64,000 nt of DNA from Orobanche coerulescens (taxonomy: Eukaryota > Streptophyta > Magnoliopsida > Lamiales > Orobanchaceae): contig CM065814.1 in the NCBI GenBank assembly GCA_033398695.1, forward strand, positions 20,613,501 to 20,677,500. The letters are read 5' to 3'. The notes beneath the pieces are model-generated. The model was not told the DNA's origin. It made no database searches and saw only the letters and a list, made by a program, of their open reading frames with translations. This document shows positions 48,785 to 60,667 of the stretch, in pieces. Numbering within the stretch: the stretch's first letter is position 1; every line of letters starts with the position of its first letter. The position numbers were made by a program, and so were the translations under genes.

Positions 48785-50781
48785 AAATCCTCCAATTGAT
48801 TCTTCAATTCCTGCATTTCGGTCGGGGCGATCCGATACGGTGCCTTCGATATTGGAGACGTACCAGGCTCCAACTCAATCGTGAACTCCATATCTCTTTG
48901 TGGAGGCAAACCAGGTAACTCGTCTGGAAATACATCGGCATATTCTCTCACTACCGGAATATCTTCCAACATTATTGATGATTTCTCGGTTTTGGTCATA
49001 TAGCACCAATAACCAACACACCCCTGACTGAGTAATTTCACCGCTTTCATTAAGTTGATGACTCTCCCAGAACAACTTGGATTACCTCCCTGAAATACAC
49101 ATTCGACTCCATCGTCTGAAATGATAGTGACCATACGCTTACGGACACTAATGATGGCATCGTGACGATCCATCCAATCAATACCCAAGATGACGTCGTA
49201 TCTTGGTAAATATACCACGATTAGGTCTGGTAACCAATCACGACCATGAAGCTGAATCGGACAATCCTTAAACTCACGATTTCCGATAATTCTTCTACCA
49301 TCAGGTAGACCAATGACATAAGGCTCACAACTAGTAGCACTACCCAGATGTAGTCTACTCGAACATGACTCGGAAATGAATGAATGCGATGCACCAATAT
49401 CAAAAAGGGTACACATAGGTTGAGATAGAATATCGAGTGTACCTGAGATCATCCGGGCCTCCGGATCGTCGGTCTTCTTCATCTCATAAATTTGGGGCTT
49501 GCCGGCCCCCGAAATGGATGCTCCCGTCTGATAGCTTTTGGCTCCGCCTTTGTTTGCTCCTGTCGTATTGAACGATGCGGACTGAGTGGCCTGATTCTGA
49601 ACCGCTGACTATCTCGGGGCCTGAGATGACGCCGGAGTAGGTTTGGAGTCCCTTCGGCAAAAACGGGCCTTATGCCCAGCAATCCCACAATTATGGCATG
49701 TGACAGTCTGCCTCGGGCACTTGGTGCTGAAATGACCCTTTTCTTCGCAGTTGAAACAGGTGATGGCCGAACTGGCCGCTCGGGACTGAGATTCCGCGGG
49801 TCTAGGCGCCATAGCAGGTCGCTCAGAAAAAGTAGAGCCCGCACGAGGCTTCTTGAAAGTTGCCTGACTGCCTTCGGACTGATTGCGATTCTTAGACTTC
49901 TTTCTAGCAGATGAGGGTTGCTGCTTAGCAATCTCCTTAGCAGTAAGCTCAAAAGTAAGAGCTTTCTCGATGAACTCGGCCAGAGTGGTGCAATTGTGAT
50001 TAAGCAACTGCATCCGCATACGAGGTTTCAACCTCTTGCTGAAATACTTGATTTTGTCTGCCTTTGAGTGAATAATAGATGAGGCGAAAGGAAGTAGATC
50101 CTGAAATTTCTCGGCGATGGCGAGAACATCATCTTCTGCCGAGAGGTCGGGAGTGAGTAATTCTGATAACTTGGCCTCTCTGAGTGGGGCCAGATAATAC
50201 CTCCCCTTCATGAGGGTCTTGAATTGATCCCAAGTACATGATCCGTCGGTGGGCTTCAACGATAACCACCATGAATGAGCGCTCTTACCCAGATAGTAAG
50301 CCGCAACTGAAACTTTGTGCCCTTCTGGACACTCCACCATAGCAAACAACTTCTCAAAATGCTCAAGCCAGTGAACAATATCCGCTGGCTCAGATGAGCC
50401 CTCAAAAGTAGGTGGTCTCTGGCGAGAGATGTCGCCAATGATACTGCTCACACCCCTCTCCTGCCCCTGAGGTGGCGGCGGAGGAGCCTGCTGATTCTGT
50501 GCGGTTGAGTTCTGCATCGTCTCCATGAGGCGTGCTATCTCAGTCATTTGGGCCATCATGCCCTGCATAAACGCGAGTGGGTCAACCCGAACCTTCTGAA
50601 TAAGCTGTGTCCCGGGTGCGACTCCCTGACAATGAATGATCGTTTCCGGGTGAATGAGTGGCAGCGTCGCTGCTCGATGAATTAACATTATTCCTCGCGT
50701 TCGCGCGTGTATTCACACGAGCTCTCGGGTTTCGGCCGCACCGCGGCCTCTTCCCCCGCGTCCTCTGCCTGCTCTCTCCAT
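48785..50781 (-). pseudogene. Gag-protease and start of RT of gypsy unit B
   Basis: Colinear with unit A. Gag starts at 50779-50781 but is broken by a one-base loss near 50734 and a two-base loss near 50592. The main open part is 49609-50688, with a Gag core (PPTFEGSSEPADIVHWLEHF) and two intact knuckles, CFNCEEKGHFSTKC and CHNCGIAGHKARFC. A TAG (Gln codon in A) stands near 49609. The protease reads FDIGASHSFIS, as in A. Unlike A, the protease-to-RT junction stays open (EDIPVVREYADVFPDELPGL; IELEPGTSPISKAPYRIAPT) up to the insertion of element C at 48784. Nonfunctional because of the gag frameshifts. Confidence 0.88.
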
Positions 50782-51279
50782 ACTGAAGTAGGAAAGTCAC
50801 AAGATAATTATAGATCTCGCATGAATATCGGATTATGATTATGCCATGAAATGATGAAAACGAGCATACGCGCTCTAGCACAATGATTATATGAATGATC
50901 AACTGAGGTGACATGATTATCTGATGAAATTCTTGAAATGATTATCTTGAACAAGTTAACAAGATTAATGATATGATCCTCAAGATCAACAACTGAACAA
51001 TGAAATGAACTGAGTGATTAATGAGTTAACATGATCGACATGATCAAAAATGAAAATGATGATTAAGGACTGTTGACTGTTGAAGATGAATGAGTGATTC
51101 TTATTGCCAGAAATTATACCATGGCATCAGAAATCTTACTGTTCTTTGGTCTGAGGGGCTCGGCTCTTGCACAGGTCACACGTGACGCGAAAGTCCAATG
51201 ATACTAGTCTGATGAACGATGATTTCAATGAGACATAACTCGGAAGGTAGTATTCAAAACCACGCTCCGATACCAACTC
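50782..51279 (-). other. Leader of unit B with primer binding site
   Basis: Noncoding, closely matching the leader of unit A. The PBS at 51264-51275 reads gctccgatacca on the plus strand, one base different from unit A (gctctgatacca), so tRNA pairing is slightly weakened. Confidence 0.75.
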
Positions 51280-53726
51280 TGTAACACCCCAAACTAGGCG
51301 ACTATTACAGTGCCGTGGACCCCCGACTGGGACCCACCAGGCGAATAAAAATTAATGACTTAAATAATATAATCGTAGCACCGAACCACATTATATCATA
51401 CATTACTCCGATGAGGAGTTTCAAGTACAACACACCCAAGATAATACAGAATACATGTATATTTTATATGAAGATAAAATATACAACACTGAATGAAAAT
51501 GAGTATCCAAACGGAAATCTGCAGCGGAAAATAAAATGAAGACAACATGAATGACTAAAAGGACTGGGGCCCCCTACTAGTATCACTGGGACTCCTCGCC
51601 GTAAGCGTTCTCTTCCCGTGGTTTAGCCTTGCGATGACCTGAAAACAACATCCACCAACGGGGTCAGTTACACAGAACAACAATCCTCAAGAGTTGAATA
51701 AACACCATCATGATATATTTAATTATGAAATTAAGCTGAAGAGGAGCATCATAGTATGCCCGTAATGGTATGTGCAAGTGCACAATACGAGTGTCCGGAC
51801 ACACCCATCCATGTACCTAATTAGTCTCACGAAGGTACGTTACCGTGTGCACAGTCCATTGTGTTGGTGAACCCGAACACATGACCATCATGTGCCCGAC
51901 TAAAAATTCCACACATCCCCATCCAACCACGCAATATGAACCCAGAAGGTCATATGAACAAGGATAACCATGAAGAATATTAATGAATAACAATCCGACC
52001 AAGTCAAGAATGACTTACCGATGAAATAATAGTGAAGTGAATGATAGCTCAATGAAATGATTGGAACCGTCGTTCCTCATGAATGAAGTGATTATTCGAC
52101 AATTACAAGTATCAATACGGTTAATACATTGTGAATGAGTTATGATTATGAATGAACAACAACGAAAGGAATGAATATCCTTTTAACCGAGTAAGAATTA
52201 ACTTACACAATACCGGTGAAGAAAGTCCTTCCTCGAACAACGTCCTAGAAAGAGATGTTGGTCGCTCGAACAACCTTGAATAACACAATTTCCAATAATC
52301 CACTTAATAAACATTTCAAACATGATCACAACCCACTTCAAGAGTCGATACAACAATATCCAAACTCATTGGGGCATTAAGACAAACACTTACCAAACAT
52401 TCATCCTTTGATTATAATCAACCCCAACTATATCGGAACAAAACTCCAAAATGAGTAATTCAATCCAACAGAACACCTCCGATGATATCAATAATCCAAT
52501 AGGAATCCACAAATCGAGTTAACGAAAACATCTAATCGAAAACCCCCAAATATCAAAGTCAACTCTAAAGTGTTCTTGATTAATTCTCCAAATATTCATC
52601 AAATCCGAAAAACACATCAATAAATCCATAGGAATACATGTATCCAAGGTAGATAATCCATATCTAACATATTCCAACTTAAAACCAAGCTTACACGAAG
52701 AGATCGGAAGGAAAACATTTAAAATCCAAAATTCTAGATTCAAGAATCATTTACCTTGATTTGATGAATCGGAGAGGATGAAATGATGATTAATCCAACT
52801 TAAAAACTTGAAGATGATGATAGGTGAGTGCAGCTCGAAGAGATGCTTCCAAATTGCCCGAAATCGCCCGGAATCGTCGAAGGAATGAAGTGAAATGAAA
52901 AATGACGAATCTGGACTGGACTGTCCAATTTATATTGTTCCAAGATTAGCGCACGCTATGACCTCATATTTAGTGTGCGCGAGCGGGTTAACCGGACAGT
53001 CCAGTGAGCTCTGACTGCCTCGTTAACGTACGCTACGAACTTGGTAGCGTGCGCTAACGCCTTCCCAATAGCGTCGTTAATCCGAAATGTTAGCGTGCGC
53101 TAACAGAATATCTGATGCCCAGTAACTGAAGTCCAGAACCCTCTGTCCTCTAACCTTCTCGCGATAGCGCGCGCTACACCCATAATTCAGCGTGCGCTAC
53201 TACACAATTAGCGTACGCTAATATCTACTCATAGTGTGCGCTATGAATTATTCCAAATTAGTCCAGTACCCACTGGACTCTGCCTGATCGACCTTAGCAC
53301 GCGCTACACTGCTAGCATAGCGTGCGCTATCCGAACTCACTAGCGTGTACTACTTACCATTCATAGCCTGCGCTACTACAACTTAACTGCAGTCCAGTGC
53401 CTTCTGGACTGTCTGCCTGAACTACGCTAGCGTGCGCTAATGCTGAGAGGTAGCGTGCGCTACCCATACTCAATTAGCGCGAGCTAAAGAGAGTACATAG
53501 CATGTGCTACTCTTCACACATGGCCCACTATGAAGATGACAATGGTGATAAACACGGCCCGATCCTCCAACCAGGTAGAAAGGTGAATAATAACTGATAC
53601 ACGATACAAATACTCCGAACGGTGAATACAATGATTGAATATGAATGATGAATGATTATTAATGAGTGAAAATTATTGAATGACAATTACTGAATGATAA
53701 TGACTGAATTACAACCGGGTATTACA
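51280..53726 (-). repeat. LTR3 of the gypsy composite (5' LTR of unit B), with palindrome array
   Basis: 2447 bp, TGTAACACCCCAAAC ... gggtattaca, followed by gtaaa, the near-match to ctaaa left of LTR1. Its palindrome array (52947-53510) has the same order as in LTR1 and LTR2, but more copies are damaged, e.g. catgtgcta and gcgagcta. Confidence 0.92.
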
Positions 53727-53962
53727 GTAAAGAGGCACACGCTCAAGCTTGCGATTAGATGTATACTTAACAAATGTCTTTGTTCTTTTTTTAGTGCCAG
53801 GCACTAAATATCTAAAGAATTATGTGTATACATATGGGTTTTGTGTAAATGTATATAGTGTGAAATCTTTAAAACGAATACACATTGTTGGTAAGTACTG
53901 CTCTGTGTTTGAAGTTGTCATGCCTATATAACAATTTGAATTGGAACAGTGTTGCAACATGG

Positions 53963-54144
53963 ATGCCAAAGTTGTGGTTAATGTACAGTGAGGGGAGTCC
54001 TGGACCAGTTCGGGCTATGCTGAAATTGGGATCAACTGTAGAAGAGATGATTAAGCTTGTGGTGAAGAAGGCCGGAGTTCTCATCTTATAAACATGCTGC
54101 ATCAAGCTTTAAGTTGCATTCTTCACATTTCAACCCTCAAAGTA
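53963..54144 (+). pseudogene. DUF7054-type plant protein remnant
   Basis: The plus strand reads [19 protein letters not shown] followed by EEMIKLVV, matching the core of plant DUF7054 (At4g22758-like) proteins, a small family of unknown function with a ubiquitin-like flavour. After VVKKAG the frame is lost, but SFKLHSSHFNPQS is readable in another frame at 54102-54140 and corresponds to the family's ELHHSYFSLQSL segment. So there is at least one frameshift and a lost middle segment. Residues before the core (PKLWLMY) also fit. The loop between, and the C-terminal FYL segment, are missing. It lies directly beside the gypsy composite and is probably a dead host gene; no intact copy is in the window. 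Confidence 0.65.
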
Positions 54145-54599
54145 AGCATATATCTTATAATTGTTAGGATCACTTGCAAACTTGTTTTAAATTCACATTT
54201 CATTTCCACTTTATCTTTACAAATTGGTAGCTATGGGAGGCATCATTCGTAAACTTATCTTAAATCCTGTAGAGAAAATGCAACACATGATTTTGAAGAC
54301 ACTGGCCACAGTGATAATGCTAGAGAGATAATGGAAAGTACTACAATGGCGAGATAGACCCCTCATGAACTCGTAAGGGCACTAAATGTAGTTTATGAAA
54401 CCGAGTCATAAAACTTCAACAAGGTGTGTGTTTCTTGCAAAGATGAAACTAAGCCGAGAAGAATGGACATGAACTAGTATATACGAAAGTCGGAGAACGT
54501 TTGTTTAGATGTTTTAGATATATAGGTACTAGTGAATATTTGTTGCTACTTTAGTGACGAATATTGGTTGGTATTTATTTATTTAATGATGAATATTGA
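54145..54599. other. Intergenic, no feature recognised
   Basis: AT-rich sequence between the DUF7054 remnant and the CACTA-related region. It may be the 3' part of the dead gene; no coding motif was read. Confidence 0.3.
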
Positions 54600-55359
54600 C
54601 TGTTTTTGTAAATTGAAGCTATTTTTTAAATGAGTAGTTTTAATGCAAATAAAATCATTGTCTGATCTGCCATTAGACAATTAGGTAATTTTTAAAAAAC
54701 AGTTACTAAAATTCGCATTAGACAACAATATTATAACAAAGCATTGTGTGAAAACAAGTAAAAATATATGTTTCAATTATAAAACCGTTGTTTATAGAAA
54801 ATATAACCAAACACTTTGTAAGAAATAAACAATTGTGCTTAGTACATTTAACAATTGTTTTGAAAAACAAAACTGTTGTGGCCTCAACACTCCAACAATG
54901 GCAACTTCAACAAAGTTTTGTGCGCTTAATCCTCAAACAATGCTATAGTTTTAAGAAATCATTGTGTTTATGAAATTTTAACAACATATTCAAAATAAAA
55001 AATAGTTGTGTTTGATAAATTATAACATGTTTTAAATAAAAAACATTTGAGTTATAAGCATACAGACAATGAATAAATTCTACAAAAATGTTGTGTAATT
55101 TCCTTTCTGACAAGTGTGTATTGTTCGAAAACTATTGTGTAGCATCCCAAACAACAATAGTTTCTAAATGGAGTGTTGTTGTGTCTGGCTATTACACAAT
55201 GGTGTCTAGAGATGAAGTCATTGTCTCTCACTCTTTCACACAACATATTCTGTACCGTTGTCTGAGGCACGTAAGAGACGGCGTCTCAATAGACAACGGT
55301 AAAACATGGTGTCAGACAACGGGCAACACCCGTTGTCTGATGCAATTTTTCTTGTAGTG
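54600..55359. mobile_element. CACTA-type DNA transposon terminal region (one end seen)
   Basis: The right edge, on the minus strand, begins CACTACAAGAAAAATTGCAT, the signature terminus of plant CACTA elements. Next to it lies an inverted repeat in cagacaacgggcaacacccgttgtctg (55314-55340), then many diverged subterminal motifs of the acaacgg / attgttg / agacaatg type back to about 54650. No matching CACTA end was found on the left, so the left border is uncertain and the piece may be truncated. No transposase is present. Just beyond 55359 a hAT transposase fragment begins. Confidence 0.7.
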
Positions 55360-55365
55360 TTATTC

Positions 55366-55857
55366 AACCCCCCTTATAAGCTGTTTATATTATATATTGT
55401 AGCCAACACTAGTATATCTTCTTTTGGTTTTGCTATTCCGGATCTTGGTGAGTGGAATGCCTATCAAGATGATTTATTACCAAAACGGAGAAGGTACCAA
55501 AGTAATGGTAATACCAATCTTCTTAAGTGGTGGACAAAAAGATCTACAATTTTTCCTGTAGTTTCCACGATTGCAAAGGAAATACTAGATGTCCTTGCCT
55601 CAATAGTTTCTGTTGAACAAACCTTCAATGTGGGAGGATACATTCTGGATGAACGACGATCTCGATTGACGCCTCATAATCTTGAAGCTCAAACATTAAT
55701 GAATGGTTGGGTGAAGGCTGGATTACGCCAACAAGAGCCAAATTATAATGAACAAGAAGACAGCGACACATGTGATACCGGATCTAGCAATGATTCAGTT
55801 GACTTGATGATTGAACCATCTCCTCTCCGCCTGCTCCCTAAGGTAAGAATAAGGTAA
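55366..55857 (+). pseudogene. hAT transposase C-terminal fragment
   Basis: About 160 codons on the plus strand with FAIPDLGEWNAYQDDLLPKR, LLKWWTKRSTIFPVVSTIAK and VEQTFNVGGYILDERRSRLT, then LEAQTLMNGW. This is the hAT C-terminal dimerisation domain; the Glu of the SxExxF block is present as SVEQTF. The frame opens artificially inside the CACTA end at 55306, so the true N-terminus is lost. An acidic tail ends at 55857. At about 56195-56330 a ggttccggttc/gaaccgcc-rich segment ending in tctgtag may be this element's 3' subterminal region. It is a different hAT group from the 3.6-kb element. Confidence 0.75.
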
Positions 55858-55894
55858 GTGAACTACGAGGACTTTGATTCTTAAGGTAAGGAGA

Positions 55895-56170
55895 TACGTA
55901 TGCAGCTTAATCCAAATATTCAAAGTTGAAATTTTTAATTTTAACTTTAATTATTTAAATTAAGCTCAAGTCCATTTTTTCTCCCCCTTCCCCCCAATTT
56001 AAAAATAACTACTAGAACTTTGATTTTGATTCTCAAACTCTAAAGTTATGGATACAGGACACGTAGGTGCATAATTCAAATATTTAAAAATAAAAATTTC
56101 AATATTTAATACTTGAATTAAGCTCAAATCCATTATTTTACCCCATATTTTTTATTTAAATATTAAAAAT
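55895..56170. repeat. Diverged ~150-bp direct repeat
   Basis: The segment with aaattaagctcaagtccatt (about 55960) recurs as gaattaagctcaaatccatt (about 56115). Upstream gatacgtatgcagc-/gacacgtaggtgc-type starts also match. It may be part of the hAT element's 3' noncoding region. Confidence 0.5.
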
Positions 56171-57168
56171 TTAATTAAATTAAAACTGTAACTATCATAA
56201 GACGGCTCGGTTCCGGTTCTAATTCTCGGCTAACCAGAACCGCCGATTCAAAAAACCAACGATTTTAAACGGTTGAACCTCTATCTGTAGCAAGCCCCAT
56301 TATGATTGGTAGGCCTAATCTTACTAAAGCATAAACATTCGTACTTGTCATTACTACAATAGTTCTGTTTAAAAAACTGTGTTCTCTTCATGTTATTCAT
56401 CTATTAAAAAAATTAGAAAGAAAAGGAAAAAGAAAGATTATGGATATGTGAGTTTTGGAGAGAGTCCATCACATACTTTCCCAATCAAAAATTCTCTCCA
56501 TTCTTTTATTAACCTAAAAGTTTACTGTTTATAACTTTGTCAACATTTAGTTTATTCAATTGTTGCCACTTGCGGAAAGTTGCATAAACGTCTAAATTAA
56601 AATAAATATCCTTTAAAAAGGTAAAATAAAAATTAATGTGCCTAATTATATTTGTGTGATTAAACTGTAAAAATTTAAATCTGAGGGTATTTGATAGTCC
56701 GTATTTTATACATTATAAATCATCAATTTTATTCAATATTAATCAAATTCATCGAGTTAAACTCTCAATTACATTAATTTTATATGATTTTGATAAAAGG
56801 AGATTCATGGTGTTTAACGAAGTAAAACAAGTGTAAAGTGCTAGAAATAGCGTGTTCTACTTCATAAGGTACACAAGATCAACTTTGGAACGCCACGACT
56901 ATTTCTTGAACTCCAAAAGAAATTAATTGAATTGCACAGAAAAGTAAATAGACTTATTTTACTATTACATATAAAATATTTGTTGTAACGTTAATTACGA
57001 CACACTTAGATAATTAAAATATCTTCATATAAAATATGAAAATATTGAAGAAACATATATTTTTAGTTCACCGTTTTTCAATTTAATTAATAATATTTTT
57101 ATTTTTTGGAAGTACTTTATTTTGATGAAAAATACTAAAATAATTACGTTATTGCCTAATCATATAAC
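56171..57168. other. AT-rich intergenic sequence, no gene seen
   Basis: Besides the possible hAT subterminal segment at about 56195-56330, nothing recognisable. Ends at the ATAAC target site (57164-57168) of copia element G. Confidence 0.4.
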
Positions 57169-57381
57169 TGTTGAGTATAAAGATGGAGGATAAATGAGTT
57201 GTTTTGTATGTCTTCTCCTGCACCACATGCGTCCCATATAAAGGGATTACAAAGACTAATTATGGACAAATCCCATAAATTACGGGATATACATATCACT
57301 AATTGATTGATACATATCACTAATTTACAGCCATGAATATTAATGTGAGAGATTTGGTCTTATCAAAATACTCGGGTAACA
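57169..57381 (-). repeat. 3' LTR of copia element G
   Basis: 213 bp; near-identical to 62046-62257 with a few substitutions and one short indel (catatcacta vs catacacta). Confidence 0.95.
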
Positions 57382-58981
57382 CTCCCCCGCAGTCAAAACG
57401 GGAGGACACCGGACGCTGAGACTGGAGCGAAATTCCTCGAACAGAGGTAGACCTTTAGTGAAGATGTCCGCATACTGAAATCGCGTAGGAACATGAAGAA
57501 CACGAACCTGACCAGTAGCAACCAAGTCGCGAACAAAGTGAATGTCTATCTCGATATGCTTCGTACGTTGATGCTGAACTGGATTAGAAGATAAGTAGAC
57601 AGCACTGACATTATCACAGTAGACAAGCGTAGCGGAAGATATGTGAGTATGGAGTTCTTGCAGTAAATTCCGCAACCAGCATGTCTCAGCAACAGCATTG
57701 GCAACGCCACGATACTCAGCCTCTGCACTGGAACGAGAAAGCGTCGGTTGATGCTTAGAGGACCAAGAGAGCATATTATTTCCAAAAAAACAATCAATAA
57801 CCTGAAGTTGATCGCCGTGTAGTGGGGCAGCCTGCCCAATCTGCATCAGAGTACGCAATAAGCTCTGTAGTAGATGAGGAATACAATTGCAGTCCAAAAT
57901 CCAGTGTACCCTGAACATATCGCAGTATCCTCTTGAGAGCTAAGAAATGTGGCTCCCGAGGATCATGCATAAAAAGACAAACCTGCTGAACTGCATATGA
58001 TATATCCGGTCTAGTGAATGTAAGGTACTGTAGGGAGCCAGCGAGGCTCCTATATAACATCGGATCGGATACCGGATCACCCTCAGCACCCAGTTTGGAC
58101 TTAGTAGTAACAGGAGTTCGACAAGGGTTACAATTAAGCATATTTGCTCTCTCCATAACCTCAACAGCATATTTCTTCTGAGATGGAAACAACCCAGAAG
58201 AATCCCATGTAACTGAAATGCCCAAAAAATAATTAAGCGGTCCCAGATCTGTCATGGAGAACTCGTGATGAAAGGAATGAATAACCTGCTGTAACAGAGT
58301 CTCAGATGAAGCAGTGAGAACGATATCATCCACGTAAAGTAGCAGATATGTAGTATCTGTCCCCTGTATGTATATAAATAGGGATGAATCACAGCGACTA
58401 TGAGATAAACCAACCCGAGTGATGTATGATGCAAATCGCTGAAACCACGCTCGGGGGGCCTGCTTGAGCCCGTACAAAAACCGCTGTAATAAACAAACAT
58501 AATCAGGATGGTCAGGGTCCCGAAATCCCGGAGGCTGATACATATAAACTGTCTCGGATAAATCTCCGTGCAAAAAGGCATTCTTGACATCAAGCTGATG
58601 AATCGGCCAGTGTCGAGAAACAGCTAAACTCAGAATAGTCCGAATAGTGCCTGGTTTAACCATCGAACTAAAAGTCTCATCTACATCAACCCCTTCCAAC
58701 TGATTACTACCATTCTCCACAAGACGAGCCTTGTAGCGACTAAGGGTGCGATCAGCCAAAAACTTGTGATGAAAGATCCACATGCATCATATAATGTTGG
58801 TGTCAGCAGGGCGAGGTACCAGAGTCCAAGTTCCATTTTTAATAAGGGCAGTGTATTCATCTCGCATAGCATTTTGCCAATTTGGGTCATTAAAAGCTTC
58901 ACTATATGATTTTGGTAAAGGAGAAATTGAAGACACAAGCATATTGGGACGTACAGTAGGACGATTAGTCCCGACACGAAA
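57382..58981 (-). pseudogene. Copia G reverse transcriptase and RNase H
   Basis: From the stop at 58982-58984 the minus-strand frame reads NDPNWQNAMRDEYTALIKNG, then a TGA at 58787-58789. Next comes RT with VDETFSSMVKPGTIRTILSL, QLDVKNAFLHGDL, LYGLKQAPRAWFQRF and the catalytic YVDDIVL, then AYSDADWAGCPTTRRSTSGY. A frameshift at about 57795 moves the rest, RNase H SSAEAEYRGVANAVAETCWL, KHIEIDIHFVRD and ADIFTKGLP, to another frame. The catalytic RT Asp pair and the RNase H core are kept. The end runs into the LTR. It would make element DNA if intact. Confidence 0.92.
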
Positions 58982-60667
58982 TCATGTGACCATGGAATGA
59001 GTTGACACAGGGTTTGGGTTGTGTGGGGGGTCAAGAATGATTGTTGGAGATGTGGTAGGGGGTGGTGTGGGAGTTGGTGCTTCATTCAGAGTGTCTTCAT
59101 GTTGGATTGGAGTCGGAGGTGGTGGTGTTGGTTCAGGTGTGGTTTGGACAATTGGAGGTGATGGAATGAAAGTTGGATTTATATCGGGGGAATCATCCAA
59201 GAAGTTATAGTGTGGTGCAGATGTGGGTTTAGAGGTGCCATAGGGAAAGACAGTCTCATCAAATGTGACGTGTCGGGAAAGTATAATTTTGTTGGTGTTT
59301 AAGTCGAGGCAACGATAGCCACGGTGATTTGAGGCTTGTCCCAAGTAAATGGAGGGTGTGGCGCGCGGTTCAAGTTTGTTGTGAGGTTCTAGGTGGGGGT
59401 AACATAAGCAGCCAAATGTGCGAAAAAGGCTGTAATCTGGATTTTGTCCAAACAATCGGGTATAAGGGATGTCATTGAAAATAACAGTGGAGGGTCGGAT
59501 ATTGAATAAGTGAACAGACATATTGAGGGCTTCAACCCAGAATGTTGGTGGAAGGTTGGCTTGAAATAGCAATGTCCGAATGAGATTATTGATGGTGCGA
59601 ACCATCCGTTCGGATTTGCCATTATGTTGGGATGTTTTGGGGCATGAGAAACGAAACTGAATGCCATTGTCAGCAAAAAGTTTATGTAGGGTACGGTTGT
59701 CAAACTCACCGCCATGATCACACTGAAATGACCTGATTTCACACTGAAATTGAGTGTGAACATAATTACGAAAAAGCACAAATTTGGATAAGACATCAGA
59801 TTTGTTAATTAACGGATAAACCCAAACAAATTGAGAATAATGATCCAAAAACAATACATAATATTTGAAACTTGAAAGACTCGAAACTGGTGAAGTCCAC
59901 ACATCCGAGTGAATAATGTCAAAAAAAGCATTGATGACAGTATTGGAAGTAGAAAATGGAAGTCTAACGTGTTTGCCAAGCTGACATGCATGGCAAAGCA
60001 CGGGAGGCTTTTCCTTATTACATGAAATGAAATTATGCGAAACAAGACGACGTAACACTTCGCTTCTTGGATGTCCAAGATGCTGATGCCACGTATGTTG
60101 ACTGACAAGGAGAGCTTGAGGAACAGGAGACGGAGCTATGACAAGATAAAGGTCCCCGGTGCTATCACATCGGAGAAGCACCCATCTCGTCATGAAATCC
60201 TTAACAGAAAAACCAAAAGGATCAAATTCAACAGTATATTTATTATCGCGAACAAATTGGCGAACATATATTAATTTTTTGACAATATGAGGGGTAATAA
60301 GAATATTATTTAAGTGGAGAGGTCGGCTAGGGGTTGGCAAAATGCTATGACCCATATTGGTGACGGGAATGGAATGTCCATCACCAATCGAGACGGACGA
60401 ATACATACACATATTAAAAACATTACTAAGATTGTTAACTGAAGAATTTAAATGAATACTCGCACCTGTATCCATGTTCCATACACCGGTTGTCGGATCA
60501 TGGAGAGTTCCAGTGGTAAATGCATGAGGTAGGAATGTTGCTTGTCCCGGAGCATGTGGTGAAACCTGATGAGCAGTAGCAGTGCCAAGGGGGGGAGCGG
60601 TTGGGCCGGTTTGGGCTTGACTTACAGGTTGCGGCTGCTGTGGGGCTTGGTGAGGAGTGGGCTGCAT
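58982..60667 (-). pseudogene. Copia G protease and integrase
   Basis: A 561-codon open frame. Gln/Pro-rich start; protease GVWNMDTGASIHL with the catalytic DTG; pre-integrase HHCC zinc region (HQHLGHP ... CHACQLGKH); integrase core with HSDVWTSPVSS, CDHGGEFDNR and NGKSERMVRTINN giving the D, D and E positions; then the copia spacer (FGCLCYP; VTFDETVFPYG). It ends at a TGA (58982-58984) where the family normally continues into RT. This is the best preserved protein of the element, but it is disconnected from Gag (frameshift near 60650) and RT. Confidence 0.93.

Larger units (their letters stand above)
13180..53726 (-). mobile_element. Three-LTR Ty3/gypsy (Tekay-like chromovirus) composite: LTR1-A-LTR2-B-LTR3
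   Basis: Three copies of one LTR (13180-26112 interrupted, 31376-33834, 51280-53726; about 2455, 2459 and 2447 bp without insertions) flank two internal regions in the same minus orientation. Each internal region has its own gag-pol, purine tract beside the left LTR and PBS beside the right LTR, so LTR2 serves both units. Internal lengths without nested elements are 5263 bp (A) and about 5255 bp (B). Outer flanks are ctaaa (13175-13179) and gtaaa (53727-53731), a near-match suggesting one original target site. Integrase followed by a chromodomain-like tail (WSRHGVEEATWETEDSM) places it among chromoviruses. Nested inside are D, a hAT element and C. Confidence 0.88.
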
